Assembly: GCA_021777675.1 (NCBI GenBank)
Contig: JAJYDG010000005.1
Span: forward strand, 1-42,012
DNA: 42,012 nt
Reading direction: 5' to 3'
Origin: a bacterium
GTDB taxonomy: Bacteria; Patescibacteriota; Minisyncoccia; Moranbacterales; UBA2206
Part shown: positions 1-8,982 of the stretch, piece by piece
Layout of the letters: the number at the start of each line of letters is the position of its first letter
How positions within the stretch are numbered: position 1 is the stretch's first letter
Position numbers and translations under genes: made by a program
The notes under the pieces: model-generated
Database searches by the model: none
What the model was told of the DNA's origin: nothing
What the model saw: only the letters and a program-made list of their open reading frames with translations

Positions 1-1
1 G

Positions 2-130
2 TGCAGTCAATATACCTACGAGGCAATTGATCGTTTTGGCGTTTTAAGAGGTGGCTGGCTGGGCTTAAAAAGAGTTTTGCGTTGCCATCCATGGAGCGAT
101 GGCGGTTATGATCCTGTTCCAAAAAAATAA
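2..130 (+). CDS. yidD: Membrane protein insertion efficiency factor YidD, C-terminal part (5' truncated by window edge)
   Basis: Frame 2 reads [42 protein letters not shown], with the YidD motifs CSxY, RCHPW and GGxDPVP; absent from the ORF track. Confidence 0.85.
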   Translation, partial: CSQYTYEAIDRFGVLRGGWLGLKRVLRCHPWSDGGYDPVPKK

Positions 131-149
131 TTGGTTAATAAATAAAATT

Positions 150-1115
150 GTGTTTACCGATGAAGTTAAAATAAAAGTTATCGCCGGTCAAGGAGGAGAT
201 GGCGTAGTAGCTTTCAATAAAATTAAAATGAGTCTTGGCCCAACGGGCGGAAAAGGTGGCAACGGTGGAAATGTCTATTTTGAGGGTGTATCCAATTTAT
301 CAGCACTGAATAAATATAAACATAAAAATGAGTATTGTGCTGAAAACGGGCAAAACGGAAAAAAAGACAACTCCGAAGGCAAAAGTGGAAAAGATTTGGT
401 TTTAACCGTTCCGATTGGCAGTGTTTTGCATAATATGCAAACAAGAGAAGAAATCGATATTACTCAGGTTGGTCAAAAAATACTTGTGGCAAAAGGTGGA
501 ATTGGCGGCCGGGGAAATTTTAGTTTTCGTTCTCCAACCAATACTTCTCCCAAAGAAAGAGAGCTGGGCAAGCCGGGAATGGAATTTGATTTTTATATCG
601 AGCTAAGATTTATTGCCGATATTGGCTTAATCGGTTTGCCTAATGCGGGAAAATCATCCTTACTTAATGAGCTTACGAAAGCTGATGCTAAAGTGGGAAA
701 TTATAACTTTACCACCTTGGAGCCTAATTTGGGCGTGATGGATGGATTGATTTTGGCTGATATCCCCGGATTGATTGAAGGTGCTTCGCTGGGTAAAGGC
801 TTAGGAATAAAATTTTTGCGCCATATCCAAAGAACGAAAATTTTAGCGCACTGCATTAGCTTGGAATCGAATGATTTATTTGGCGATTACGAAATCATTA
901 AAAAAGAATTGCAAAATTATGATCAAAAATTAGCAAAAAAGAAAGAAGTGATTTTATTGACAAAATCAGATATGTTTGATGAAAAATCAGTCAAAAAAAA
1001 GATTGAACAAATAAAAAAAGAAAAAAGTGGTTTGGAGATATTTGCTATTTCCGTTCATGATCAGGACGGCTTGGAGAATTTGAGAAGAAGACTTTTAACG
1101 ATGCTAAAAAAATAA
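150..1115 (+). CDS. obg: Obg/CgtA family GTPase
   Basis: Glycine-rich Obg fold (GGKGGNGGNVYF), G1 GLPNAGKSS, G3 DIPGLIEGAS, G4 TKSD; GTG start at 150 (VFTDEVKIKV) is likelier than 99, which overlaps yidD. Confidence 0.95.
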   Translation: MFTDEVKIKVIAGQGGDGVVAFNKIKMSLGPTGGKGGNGGNVYFEGVSNLSALNKYKHKNEYCAENGQNGKKDNSEGKSGKDLVLTVPIGSVLHNMQTREEIDITQVGQKILVAKGGIGGRGNFSFRSPTNTSPKERELGKPGMEFDFYIELRFIADIGLIGLPNAGKSSLLNELTKADAKVGNYNFTTLEPNLGVMDGLILADIPGLIEGASLGKGLGIKFLRHIQRTKILAHCISLESNDLFGDYEIIKKELQNYDQKLAKKKEVILLTKSDMFDEKSVKKKIEQIKKEKSGLEIFAISVHDQDGLENLRRRLLTMLKK

Positions 1116-1118
1116 TTT

Positions 1119-1850
1119 ATGTATTGGATTTTTTCCATTTTATTTTTATTTGCCGTTATGATTCCGGATATTATCCGTGGGCCGGTTTATTTTCTCAAAG
1201 AAGAGCGGGCGGAGGAATTAATGATTTTTATTTTAGGCTCAATCGCTTTTTTGACTTTTATCCGCAATGAGCGACGCGTTGTGGCTCAAAAAAAAGAGAA
1301 AGAGAACGCGCAAAAAAAAATTGATCAAACAGTCAAGGATTTAGTTGATTCTTACAGTTATATTGGAGAAGTGAATCGTAAAATGGATATTTTAATGGAG
1401 GTGGCATTGGGCTTGACAGATCGTTCATTATTGGATGCGAAAAAAGAAAAAGAAGTTTATGAATCGATTGTGAATGCTGCTAATTTTCTTTTGAAGGCCA
1501 ATTCAACAATGTTGCGTTTTGTTAATTTGGAAACAAAAAAAACTGAACAAGAGTTTAAGGTTTTGGAAAAAGCAAAAACGCATATTTCAAATAAAGACTT
1601 GATAGAAATGCCTGAAAATGTTAATATAAAAAAGCAAAAAAAATGCTTGATCGTGTCTTCTCCGCAAAAAATCAATCAAATAAGGAGTTATTTCGTAATT
1701 GACGGTTATGATGAAAAAGAGGAGAAAAAACCGAAAAATTTGGAGATTTTAAAACTATTCGTTTCCCAAGCTATATTTTTATATGCCTATGTGAAGAAAA
1801 ACGAGATTGTTGATTGTGATTGTGCAAAAAGTGAAAAGGTTAATAATTAA
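1119..1850 (+). CDS. Hypothetical protein with N-terminal transmembrane segments and a charged coiled-coil-like region
   Basis: Intact 243-aa ORF; hydrophobic N-terminus then KKEKENAQKKIDQ; no family recognised. Confidence 0.7.
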   Translation: MYWIFSILFLFAVMIPDIIRGPVYFLKEERAEELMIFILGSIAFLTFIRNERRVVAQKKEKENAQKKIDQTVKDLVDSYSYIGEVNRKMDILMEVALGLTDRSLLDAKKEKEVYESIVNAANFLLKANSTMLRFVNLETKKTEQEFKVLEKAKTHISNKDLIEMPENVNIKKQKKCLIVSSPQKINQIRSYFVIDGYDEKEEKKPKNLEILKLFVSQAIFLYAYVKKNEIVDCDCAKSEKVNN

Positions 1851-1864
1851 TTTTTTATAAATAT

Positions 1865-2140
1865 ATGGAAAAAGAAAAAATTAAACCATTAGGTGAAAAT
1901 TTATTAGTAAAATTGGCCAAGGCGGATAAAAAAACAAAATCAGGTATTTTTTTGCCTGACACGGCTAATGCCGATCGTCCGCAAGAGGGAATTGTTGTTG
2001 CGATTGGAGAAAGCGATAAGATTAAAGTTAAAAAAAATCAAACAGTGCTTTTTGCAAAATATTCCGGAACAGAAATTAAAATAAATGGAGATGATTTTTT
2101 GATTCTTAAAGCGGAAGATATTTTAGCGGTAATTGAATAG
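1865..2140 (+). CDS. groES: Co-chaperonin GroES
   Basis: KIKPLGENLLVKLAKADKKTKSGIFLPDTA...EGIVVAIGE...LKAEDILAVIE matches GroES (Cpn10). Confidence 0.93.
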   Translation: MEKEKIKPLGENLLVKLAKADKKTKSGIFLPDTANADRPQEGIVVAIGESDKIKVKKNQTVLFAKYSGTEIKINGDDFLILKAEDILAVIE

Positions 2141-2168
2141 CTCTTATTTGATTCGTAATAAAAACAGT

Positions 2169-3008
2169 TTATTTTGCTGTTTCAAAACCTTTTTGTTTCC
2201 ACGCATCGATTCCATTTGAAAGTGAAAAAACATTAAAAAATCCAAGATCGAAAAGTCTCACCGTGCCCTTGAATGAATCAATGCCGGTTTTGTCGCAGAG
2301 AATGATTTTTTTGTTGGAATTTATTTCCAATCTTCTTTTTTCCAGTTCGGAAAGAGGAATATTAATGGCATTATTGAGGTGCTCTGAAGCGAAGTCTTGA
2401 CTTGCCCGAACATCAATAATCAGGATATTTTTTTGATCAATTATTTTTTTCAAATCTTCCGGAGTGATATAATTTACTTTTGCCTGATCAGAAAAAGAAG
2501 TTGGATTTCCTGCGCTCACAGTAGGGCTGAAGCTATTTTTCCATTCAGCAAAACCGCCTCCAAGATAATAAATATTTTTATAGCCATTGGATGATAAAAA
2601 ACTGGCTATAGAGTTGAGAGTGGTGGCATCTGCGGTATAATCAATAAAAACACAGGGTTTATTTTTATCCAATTTTCCAAGAAAAGCGGATATGTTGGAA
2701 AGGGGGATGTTTTGAGAATCTGCAATATGCTCTGTCGCATAATCAGGCTCATTGCGTAAATCAATAAGGCTTATTGCTTCTCCGGCTTGAATTTTTTTCA
2801 TTAAGTCTTGCGGTGTTATTTTGTTGATTTTGGATATGTCGATGGTTTCGATTTTTGTTTCCGGGCTGATTTTTGTTGTTGCTTGATTGGAATTTCTCAC
2901 GGTATAAAATTTAAAAATAGTGATCACCGCAACGAAAACAATTAAAGCAAATCCAATTGCTAAAATTTTGAGATTTTCTTTTTCTTTTTGATATTGATTG
3001 TTTTGCAT
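2169..3008 (-). CDS. Membrane-anchored protein with two rhodanese-like domains
   Basis: N-terminal TM helix; two repeats of ITPxDLKKxI...IDxR...F...EHI.xAxNIPLSxLE...GG/NGxxAWK. Confidence 0.85.
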   Translation of the reverse strand: MQNNQYQKEKENLKILAIGFALIVFVAVITIFKFYTVRNSNQATTKISPETKIETIDISKINKITPQDLMKKIQAGEAISLIDLRNEPDYATEHIADSQNIPLSNISAFLGKLDKNKPCVFIDYTADATTLNSIASFLSSNGYKNIYYLGGGFAEWKNSFSPTVSAGNPTSFSDQAKVNYITPEDLKKIIDQKNILIIDVRASQDFASEHLNNAINIPLSELEKRRLEINSNKKIILCDKTGIDSFKGTVRLFDLGFFNVFSLSNGIDAWKQKGFETAK

Positions 3009-3023
3009 AAATTAAATCAATGA

Positions 3024-3986
3024 TTATTTTAGAATACTTCCGATAAAATCAACATTTCCGTTAATGAATTCTTTTATGTTTAAATTATTCTTACTTTCTT
3101 TTTGTATTTCTTGCGGAAAAATCAGACCATCTCCGGTTTGAATGGCAATTTTTTCTTCCATTTGAAAAACTTCTCCCAGATGCTTTTTTTCTGTTGCGTT
3201 TGCATTGGAAAAGGTAATTTTATTTAATTTTATTCGCAAAATGGAACCATCCTTTTCCCAATAAGTAAAAATACCCGGCCATGCAAAAAAAGCGCGATAG
3301 CGGTTATAAATCGATTGAGCCGAGTCGGACCAAATTATTTTTCCATCACTTCTTTCAATTAATTGACAAAGAGTGGCCTTTTTTTCATCTTGAGGAGTTG
3401 ATTTTATCTTTCTTTCAATCCAAAGTGGTATACTTTCCAGTATGAGTTTGATTGATAATGCGGATAGTCTTTGGGATAATTCGATAACGGTTTCATTATT
3501 ACCGATGGCGAGTTCTTGTTGTTTGATTATTTCACCTGTATCAATTCCTTTATCCATAAGCATAAGCGTTATACCGGTTTTTTTCTCTCCATTTAGAAGG
3601 GCATTTTGAATTGGTGATGGTCCGCGATAATTTGGGAGTAACGATGCATGGATATTGATTGCTCCAAATCCTGGGAGTTTTAGAATTGATTCGGGTAGGA
3701 TTTTGCCATAGGCGGCGACAATCAACAAATCAGGCGCTTGCTCTTTTAATTTTGCAATTTCTTCCTCGTCAAGTTTTGATGGTGAAAAAACGGGAATATT
3801 GTATTTTTCCGTTGTGATTTTTACCGCCGTTTTTTCTAGGGTTTGTTTTCGCCCGACTTTTTTATCCGGTTGAGTGTATACCCCGATTAAATTATATTTA
3901 TTTTCAATTAGTGCAATCAGGATTGTGTTGGCAAATTCCGATGTCCCCATAAAAATTGTGCGTAATTTAACTGATTTTTGGTGCAT
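3024..3986 (-). CDS. fmt: Methionyl-tRNA formyltransferase
   Basis: FMGTSEFAN, YTQPDKKVGRKQ, INIHASLLPNYRGPSPIQ, TGITLMLMDKGIDTGEI. Confidence 0.95.
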   Translation of the reverse strand: MHQKSVKLRTIFMGTSEFANTILIALIENKYNLIGVYTQPDKKVGRKQTLEKTAVKITTEKYNIPVFSPSKLDEEEIAKLKEQAPDLLIVAAYGKILPESILKLPGFGAINIHASLLPNYRGPSPIQNALLNGEKKTGITLMLMDKGIDTGEIIKQQELAIGNNETVIELSQRLSALSIKLILESIPLWIERKIKSTPQDEKKATLCQLIERSDGKIIWSDSAQSIYNRYRAFFAWPGIFTYWEKDGSILRIKLNKITFSNANATEKKHLGEVFQMEEKIAIQTGDGLIFPQEIQKESKNNLNIKEFINGNVDFIGSILK

Positions 3987-4455
3987 ATTTTTTTGGTTTT
4001 GTTAATTTTTTAGTTTTTGAGTGTTCAATATATAAAATTCCATCAAGGTGATCTATTTCATGCTGAAAAGCCCTGGCTAGGATTCCGGTTGCCTCAATAG
4101 TGATTTTTTTGGCATTTTTCCCAATTGCTTCAACAATAACTTTTTTGGATCTTTTTATCGGAATAAATTGACCGGGAAAGGATAGGCAACCTTCCTCAGC
4201 GGTTTCTTTGCCCCAAGATTTTAATTTGAATTGTGGATTGATAAGTACATAAATTTTTCTTTCATATTTAATTACGCAAAGACGAAGCGATTTTCCTATT
4301 TGCGGAGCAGCCAAGCCCATGCCATTGTTCGCTTCCATTGTTTCTATCATATCCAGAATTAATTCTTGAATTTGAGGATCGGAGGGGTCTTTAATGATTT
4401 CAGTTTTTTGCTTAAGAATGGGATCCGGATAGAGTTTTATTGGTAAAATAGTCAT
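3967..4455 (-). CDS. def: Peptide deformylase
   Basis: GMGLAAPQIG, EEGCLSFPG, QHEIDHLDGILY motifs; overlaps fmt by 20 bp. Confidence 0.95.
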   Translation of the reverse strand: MTILPIKLYPDPILKQKTEIIKDPSDPQIQELILDMIETMEANNGMGLAAPQIGKSLRLCVIKYERKIYVLINPQFKLKSWGKETAEEGCLSFPGQFIPIKRSKKVIVEAIGKNAKKITIEATGILARAFQHEIDHLDGILYIEHSKTKKLTKPKKYAPKIS

Positions 4456-4470
4456 TTTTTTTAAAAAAAA

Positions 4471-6474
4471 TTAAATAATAGAAATTGGATCAATATCAAT
4501 AATCCAATTGGAAGAAAGTGAGGCTAGAACAGTCGCAATTTTTTTTTCCAAAAAGGAATCAAACTTGATGATCAGTTGTTTGCGAAATTTTCCTCTTATT
4601 TTTGCAGAAAAACAATCTTGCGGGGCAGTTATTTTCAATCGGTTATCAATGGAAATGAGCAGTTGATAAACTTTTTCAGTTTCCAAATCAACTCTTTTTT
4701 TATTATAATCTTGAAAAATCAACTTGGCAATTTTATTAAAAGGGGGATATGACAGTGTTTTTCGATCAAATATTTCTTGTTCATAGAAGTCCATATAATT
4801 CTTTTCAGAAACGGATTTGAATAATTTATTTTCCGGATGGTAGGTTTGAATGATAACCGTTCCGGGAAATATCGCTCCCGGACGAGAAACGCGTCCGGAA
4901 ATTTGCATTAAATCTTGCCAAGCCTTTTCTTGAGTGTTCCAAGATGGGAGGGTAAGCATATTGTCGGCATCGATAATTCCAACCAAGGACATTTTTGGAA
5001 AGTCCCAGCCCTTAGTAATCATTTGTGTTCCGATTAAAATGTCCACCTCGCCTTGTGAAATTTTTTGATATATTTTTTTATGAAAATCTTTTTCTTTCGC
5101 ATTTTCCGTATCAATACGAAAAATTTTGGCTGCTGGGAATAGCATGCTTATTTCTCTTTCCACTTTTTGCGTGCCTAATCCAATATTTTTGAAAACAATT
5201 TTTTTGCATTTTGAACATTCAGGAATGGCAGGAGAAAGATAGGAGCAAGAAGGACATTTATAATTTCCGAAATTATTATAGATTAGAGCATGATCACAAC
5301 GGGGACAGCGAAGCACTGTTTTGCAGTTATCGCAAATCGAAAAAGCACTCATTCCTTGTCGATTGATAAATAGAAGGCTTTGTAATTTGTTTTTAAGCGA
5401 ATAAGTAATTTCTGCTTTTAGTTTCTTGGAGATGCAAGAATAATTTTTTACCCATTGCTCTTTTCGCATATCAACTATAGTTGTTGCGAGGGGTGGTTTT
5501 TTAAGATTTTTCAATTCTAATTCCGGTAATTCTAACAGTTGACGTTGATTGATTTGTGTTTGATAAAAAGAAGCTATGCTTGGTGTGGCTGATCCGAAAA
5601 CTATTTTGCAATTATTTATTTTGGCCAATTTTTCCGCTGCAGTTCTTGCATCATAACGAGGTGTTTTCTCCCATTGTTTAAAAGACATATCTTGTTCTTC
5701 GTCGATTACAATTAGCGCTAATTGTTTAAAAGGGGCAAAAACAGACATTCGCGTTCCAACAATTATTTTAGCTTTTCCCGATTTTATATTTTGCCAGTTG
5801 GAATACAATTCACTATTTTTTAGGCTACTGCTAAAAAGGACGATTTCTGCCGGATTAAAATATTCGCTGTATCTTTCCAATGCTTGGGGGGTCAGTGTTT
5901 TTTCCGGTACCAGAACTAAAAATTGATTTTGCGAATCACGTCTTTTTAGCTCGAGAATGGAGTGAATGTATATTTCTGTTTTGCCAGATCCCGAAGGACC
6001 ATGAAGCAAATAGGAGAGTGGTTCGTTTTTTTTAATATTTTTCGTAATGGCGTTCACTGCTTTTTTTTGAGCAAGAGTCAAATCGATAATCGGCAAATTG
6101 ATTGTTTTTTTTGTATTTTTTTTCGTTGTTTTAATTTTTGACTTAGTTCTTTTGACGATAAAATTTTTGATCACCGTTCCCAGCGAAGCAAAATAATATT
6201 CAGAAAGATATTTTGCTAATGTGATTTGTTGCGAAGTCAAAAAATCTCTTTCCAGAATTTTATTGATGTTTTTTAGATTTTTTTTTGGCGAAATTTTTTT
6301 TTGGGAAATATTTTCAATGACAATACCCTCGATGATTCTTGCGGAAAAGGGTATCAAAACCAGTGATCCGATGGAAATATTTTCAGTTGATAAGTAACAA
6401 AAAAAAGGCTCTCTATTGAGTGGAATCTTAGTTAATGGAATGATATTTAGGATGTATTCAGTTTTTTTTGGCAT
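4471..6474 (-). CDS. priA: Primosomal protein N' (replication restart helicase PriA)
   Basis: Walker A GPSGSGKTEIY, DEEQD, paired-Cys zinc region CDNCKTVLRCPRCDHALIYNN...CPSCSY...CSKCKK, QMITKGWDFP. Confidence 0.95.
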   Translation of the reverse strand: MPKKTEYILNIIPLTKIPLNREPFFCYLSTENISIGSLVLIPFSARIIEGIVIENISQKKISPKKNLKNINKILERDFLTSQQITLAKYLSEYYFASLGTVIKNFIVKRTKSKIKTTKKNTKKTINLPIIDLTLAQKKAVNAITKNIKKNEPLSYLLHGPSGSGKTEIYIHSILELKRRDSQNQFLVLVPEKTLTPQALERYSEYFNPAEIVLFSSSLKNSELYSNWQNIKSGKAKIIVGTRMSVFAPFKQLALIVIDEEQDMSFKQWEKTPRYDARTAAEKLAKINNCKIVFGSATPSIASFYQTQINQRQLLELPELELKNLKKPPLATTIVDMRKEQWVKNYSCISKKLKAEITYSLKNKLQSLLFINRQGMSAFSICDNCKTVLRCPRCDHALIYNNFGNYKCPSCSYLSPAIPECSKCKKIVFKNIGLGTQKVEREISMLFPAAKIFRIDTENAKEKDFHKKIYQKISQGEVDILIGTQMITKGWDFPKMSLVGIIDADNMLTLPSWNTQEKAWQDLMQISGRVSRPGAIFPGTVIIQTYHPENKLFKSVSEKNYMDFYEQEIFDRKTLSYPPFNKIAKLIFQDYNKKRVDLETEKVYQLLISIDNRLKITAPQDCFSAKIRGKFRKQLIIKFDSFLEKKIATVLASLSSNWIIDIDPISII

Positions 6475-6480
6475 AAGTTT

Positions 6481-6509
6481 ATTTTAGTGTGATTGCATGA
6501 TTTTAGCAA
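6481..6509 (-). promoter_or_regulatory. Putative sigma70-type promoter for the priA-def-fmt block
   Basis: Minus strand TTGCTA-17 nt-TAAAAT just upstream of the priA start. Confidence 0.4.
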
Positions 6510-6676
6510 GCAAGCAGAGATATTTTTTTATTAATTTACCATCCACCGTAAACAGTCAATAGCTAAATTTATTTTTTTGTGTTAGAATTAAAATGGTTAA
6601 AAAATAATTGGTAAAATAGAATAATCGCGCATTCAAAAAGAACGCGATAATTGAAAAATTAAGATAAATCAAATTT

Positions 6677-7468
6677 ATGTTGGCGATTTTTTTTGTTTTC
6701 GGTCTTATTATCGGTAGTTTTCTTAATGTGGTGGTTTATCGTACCAATTTGGCGGAAACGCTCTTGGGGCGATCGCATTGTCCAAAATGCAAAAAAAAGA
6801 TTCGCTGGTATGACAACATTCCGGTTTTAAGTTTTGTGCTTTTGAAATTTCGTTGTCGCGATTGCGGGGAGAAAATTTCTTGGATTTATCCGTTAGTCGA
6901 ATTGCTAACCGGAGTAGTTTTTGCTTTTCTGGGAACGAAGTTTTTTGTGCTTTTTGATTCGATAACTTGGTTTTCCACCTCCTTTTATCTGACAATCGCG
7001 TCTATTTTAATTGTGATTTTTGTTTATGATTGGTTGTATATGGAAATTCCCGGTCTTGTGCTTTGGTTGGGGGTTGGAATTGCAATTTTTGGCAATTTGG
7101 TCATTGATTTGCAAAAAAACGCTTTTAGTACAGGAATTTTAAATAGTCTAAGTTATTCAGGAGTGCTGGCGGCTTTTTGCGCTTTTGTTTTTTTCTTTAT
7201 GCTTTCTAAGTTTTCCAAAGAAAAATGGATGGGAATGGGCGATGTTTTTTTGGTAATTCTTTTGGGTTTGATTCTCGGTTGGCCAAAAATTCTTTTGGGA
7301 TTATTTTTGGCTTTTGCAATTGGCGCGATTTGTGGTATGATTTTGATAGTGATAAGAAAAAAGAAAATGAATAGTCAAATTCCTTTTGCGCCTTTCTTGG
7401 TTTTAGGAACGATTATTACAATGCTTTACTATGAGCCATTAATCGGCTGGTATTTGCGTTTTTTTTAG
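6677..7468 (+). CDS. pilD: Prepilin peptidase (type IV leader peptidase)
   Basis: [41 protein letters not shown] zinc region; aspartates in [10 protein letters not shown] and GMGD. Confidence 0.93.
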   Translation: MLAIFFVFGLIIGSFLNVVVYRTNLAETLLGRSHCPKCKKKIRWYDNIPVLSFVLLKFRCRDCGEKISWIYPLVELLTGVVFAFLGTKFFVLFDSITWFSTSFYLTIASILIVIFVYDWLYMEIPGLVLWLGVGIAIFGNLVIDLQKNAFSTGILNSLSYSGVLAAFCAFVFFFMLSKFSKEKWMGMGDVFLVILLGLILGWPKILLGLFLAFAIGAICGMILIVIRKKKMNSQIPFAPFLVLGTIITMLYYEPLIGWYLRFF

Positions 7469-7487
7469 GAAACGATATTTTTATTGT

Positions 7488-7910
7488 ATGTCAAAAAAAA
7501 TAAGAGGGTTTACTTTAGTTGAGATATTGATTGTTATCGCCATTCTGGCTGTTCTGAGTGTTGTTTCATGGTCTAATTTGAATAATTCGAAAAAAGCTAC
7601 TGATGTTGGAAATGCTTGTTCGCAGGTAGCGGCCTATATTAATAAAGCTCGAAATTATGCGGTTTCTGGTAATGCAAAATCAGTATCAGTAAACGTGACG
7701 GGAAAAGAAATCAACGTTTCAATCATATCTAGTTCCGGAGCGAATTCCCAAGAAAATTATATGCTCAAAGGCGATGTTTCTTGTTCATCATCATCATTTT
7801 CATATTTAGCGCCCAACGGAGTTGGCAGTAACGGAACAATAGTTTGTTCATCATCTAACGGAAGCAATAAAACTGTTACGGTTACGCCCTATCAAGCGGT
7901 TTGTGACTAG
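7488..7910 (+). CDS. Type IV pilin-like/pseudopilin (GspH-like position, set A)
   Basis: Class III signal RG|FTLVEILIVIAILAVLSVVS. Confidence 0.88.
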   Translation: MSKKIRGFTLVEILIVIAILAVLSVVSWSNLNNSKKATDVGNACSQVAAYINKARNYAVSGNAKSVSVNVTGKEINVSIISSSGANSQENYMLKGDVSCSSSSFSYLAPNGVGSNGTIVCSSSNGSNKTVTVTPYQAVCD

Positions 7911-7933
7911 AATTGATTAAAAAATAAATTAAA

Positions 7934-8479
7934 ATGGGAAAAAAAAATAAAAACGATAAGCAAAAAATATTTGTCAGAAAAAAAGGTTTCATGATGGTCG
8001 AGGCGGTTTTTTCTATTTTTATTACGGGGATTGCACTGGTGGCTTTTTTAAATGTTTTGGGGATTATGTATAAAGCAGAGTTCAATAAAAGAGACTATGT
8101 TATTGCCACTAATTTGGCACAAGAAGAGATTGAATTAGTAAGAAATGTTAGGGATAATAATTGGAAAATATCAGGAAAGGCTTTTGATTGCCCAGGAAAT
8201 CCGTCTGGTTGTTATAGTTTTCCGTCAAATGGAAATTTATGCATAGATTATTCTATGGAACATTCGTTTCCTTGTGGTACTGATGATAGCAGGCAATTGT
8301 ATATTAATAATGATGAGTTTTATCAATACGGCAGTTTAAATGCTCACGCAACAAAGTTTTACAGATATTTTATTCTTTCCGGTAGTGGCGATTCAAGAAC
8401 AATAACGGTTGATGTGATTTGGGATAATAATAAAATCGAAGTCCAAGATGTTTTATATGCGTGGGCTGATGCTTCGTAA
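7934..8479 (+). CDS. Minor pilin, PilV/GspI-like (set A)
   Basis: KG|FMMVEAVFSIFITGIALVAF; LAQEEIELVRNVRDNN. Confidence 0.85.
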   Translation: MGKKNKNDKQKIFVRKKGFMMVEAVFSIFITGIALVAFLNVLGIMYKAEFNKRDYVIATNLAQEEIELVRNVRDNNWKISGKAFDCPGNPSGCYSFPSNGNLCIDYSMEHSFPCGTDDSRQLYINNDEFYQYGSLNAHATKFYRYFILSGSGDSRTITVDVIWDNNKIEVQDVLYAWADAS

Positions 8480-8497
8480 CAAAATAAAAAAATAAAA

Positions 8498-8965
8498 ATG
8501 CAAGAAATATTTAAAAAAAAGAGCGGACTGACTTTAATTGAAATGCTAGTGGCTATTTTTGTTTTTTCTGTAACAATCGCTGCCAGTATGGCTGTAGCCG
8601 CAACATATCTTAAGAGTAGCTATGCTATTAAGAAATATCAAGAGAATAGCGAAGAGTTGTCTTTGGCTCTAAATTATATTTCTAAAGATATCCGAATGAG
8701 CAATGCTTTAGGTGGCGCTAATAATGGGAAAGTTGCGAGTATTAACTTGACACCTAACAGCGAAAGCACTCCGGTGTCGTACGCCTTTGATAATAACTCG
8801 AATGTTTTAACTAAAAATGGAAGCCCGATTGTTAACAATATTAATGGTTATTTTTATATAAAAAATTTTTCAGCCATTCCAAGTATCACAATCATTATTT
8901 GGAAAAAAAATTTTTCCGGTTTTCCTGTTCAGACAACAGTTTCAATGCGTAGTGGCTATAAATAG
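8498..8965 (+). CDS. Minor pilin, PilW/GspJ-like (set A)
   Basis: SG|LTLIEMLVAIFVFSVTIAAS; KDIRMSNAL; VQTTVSMR. Confidence 0.85.
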   Translation: MQEIFKKKSGLTLIEMLVAIFVFSVTIAASMAVAATYLKSSYAIKKYQENSEELSLALNYISKDIRMSNALGGANNGKVASINLTPNSESTPVSYAFDNNSNVLTKNGSPIVNNINGYFYIKNFSAIPSITIIIWKKNFSGFPVQTTVSMRSGYK

Positions 8966-8982
8966 AAATGAAATAAAAAAAT

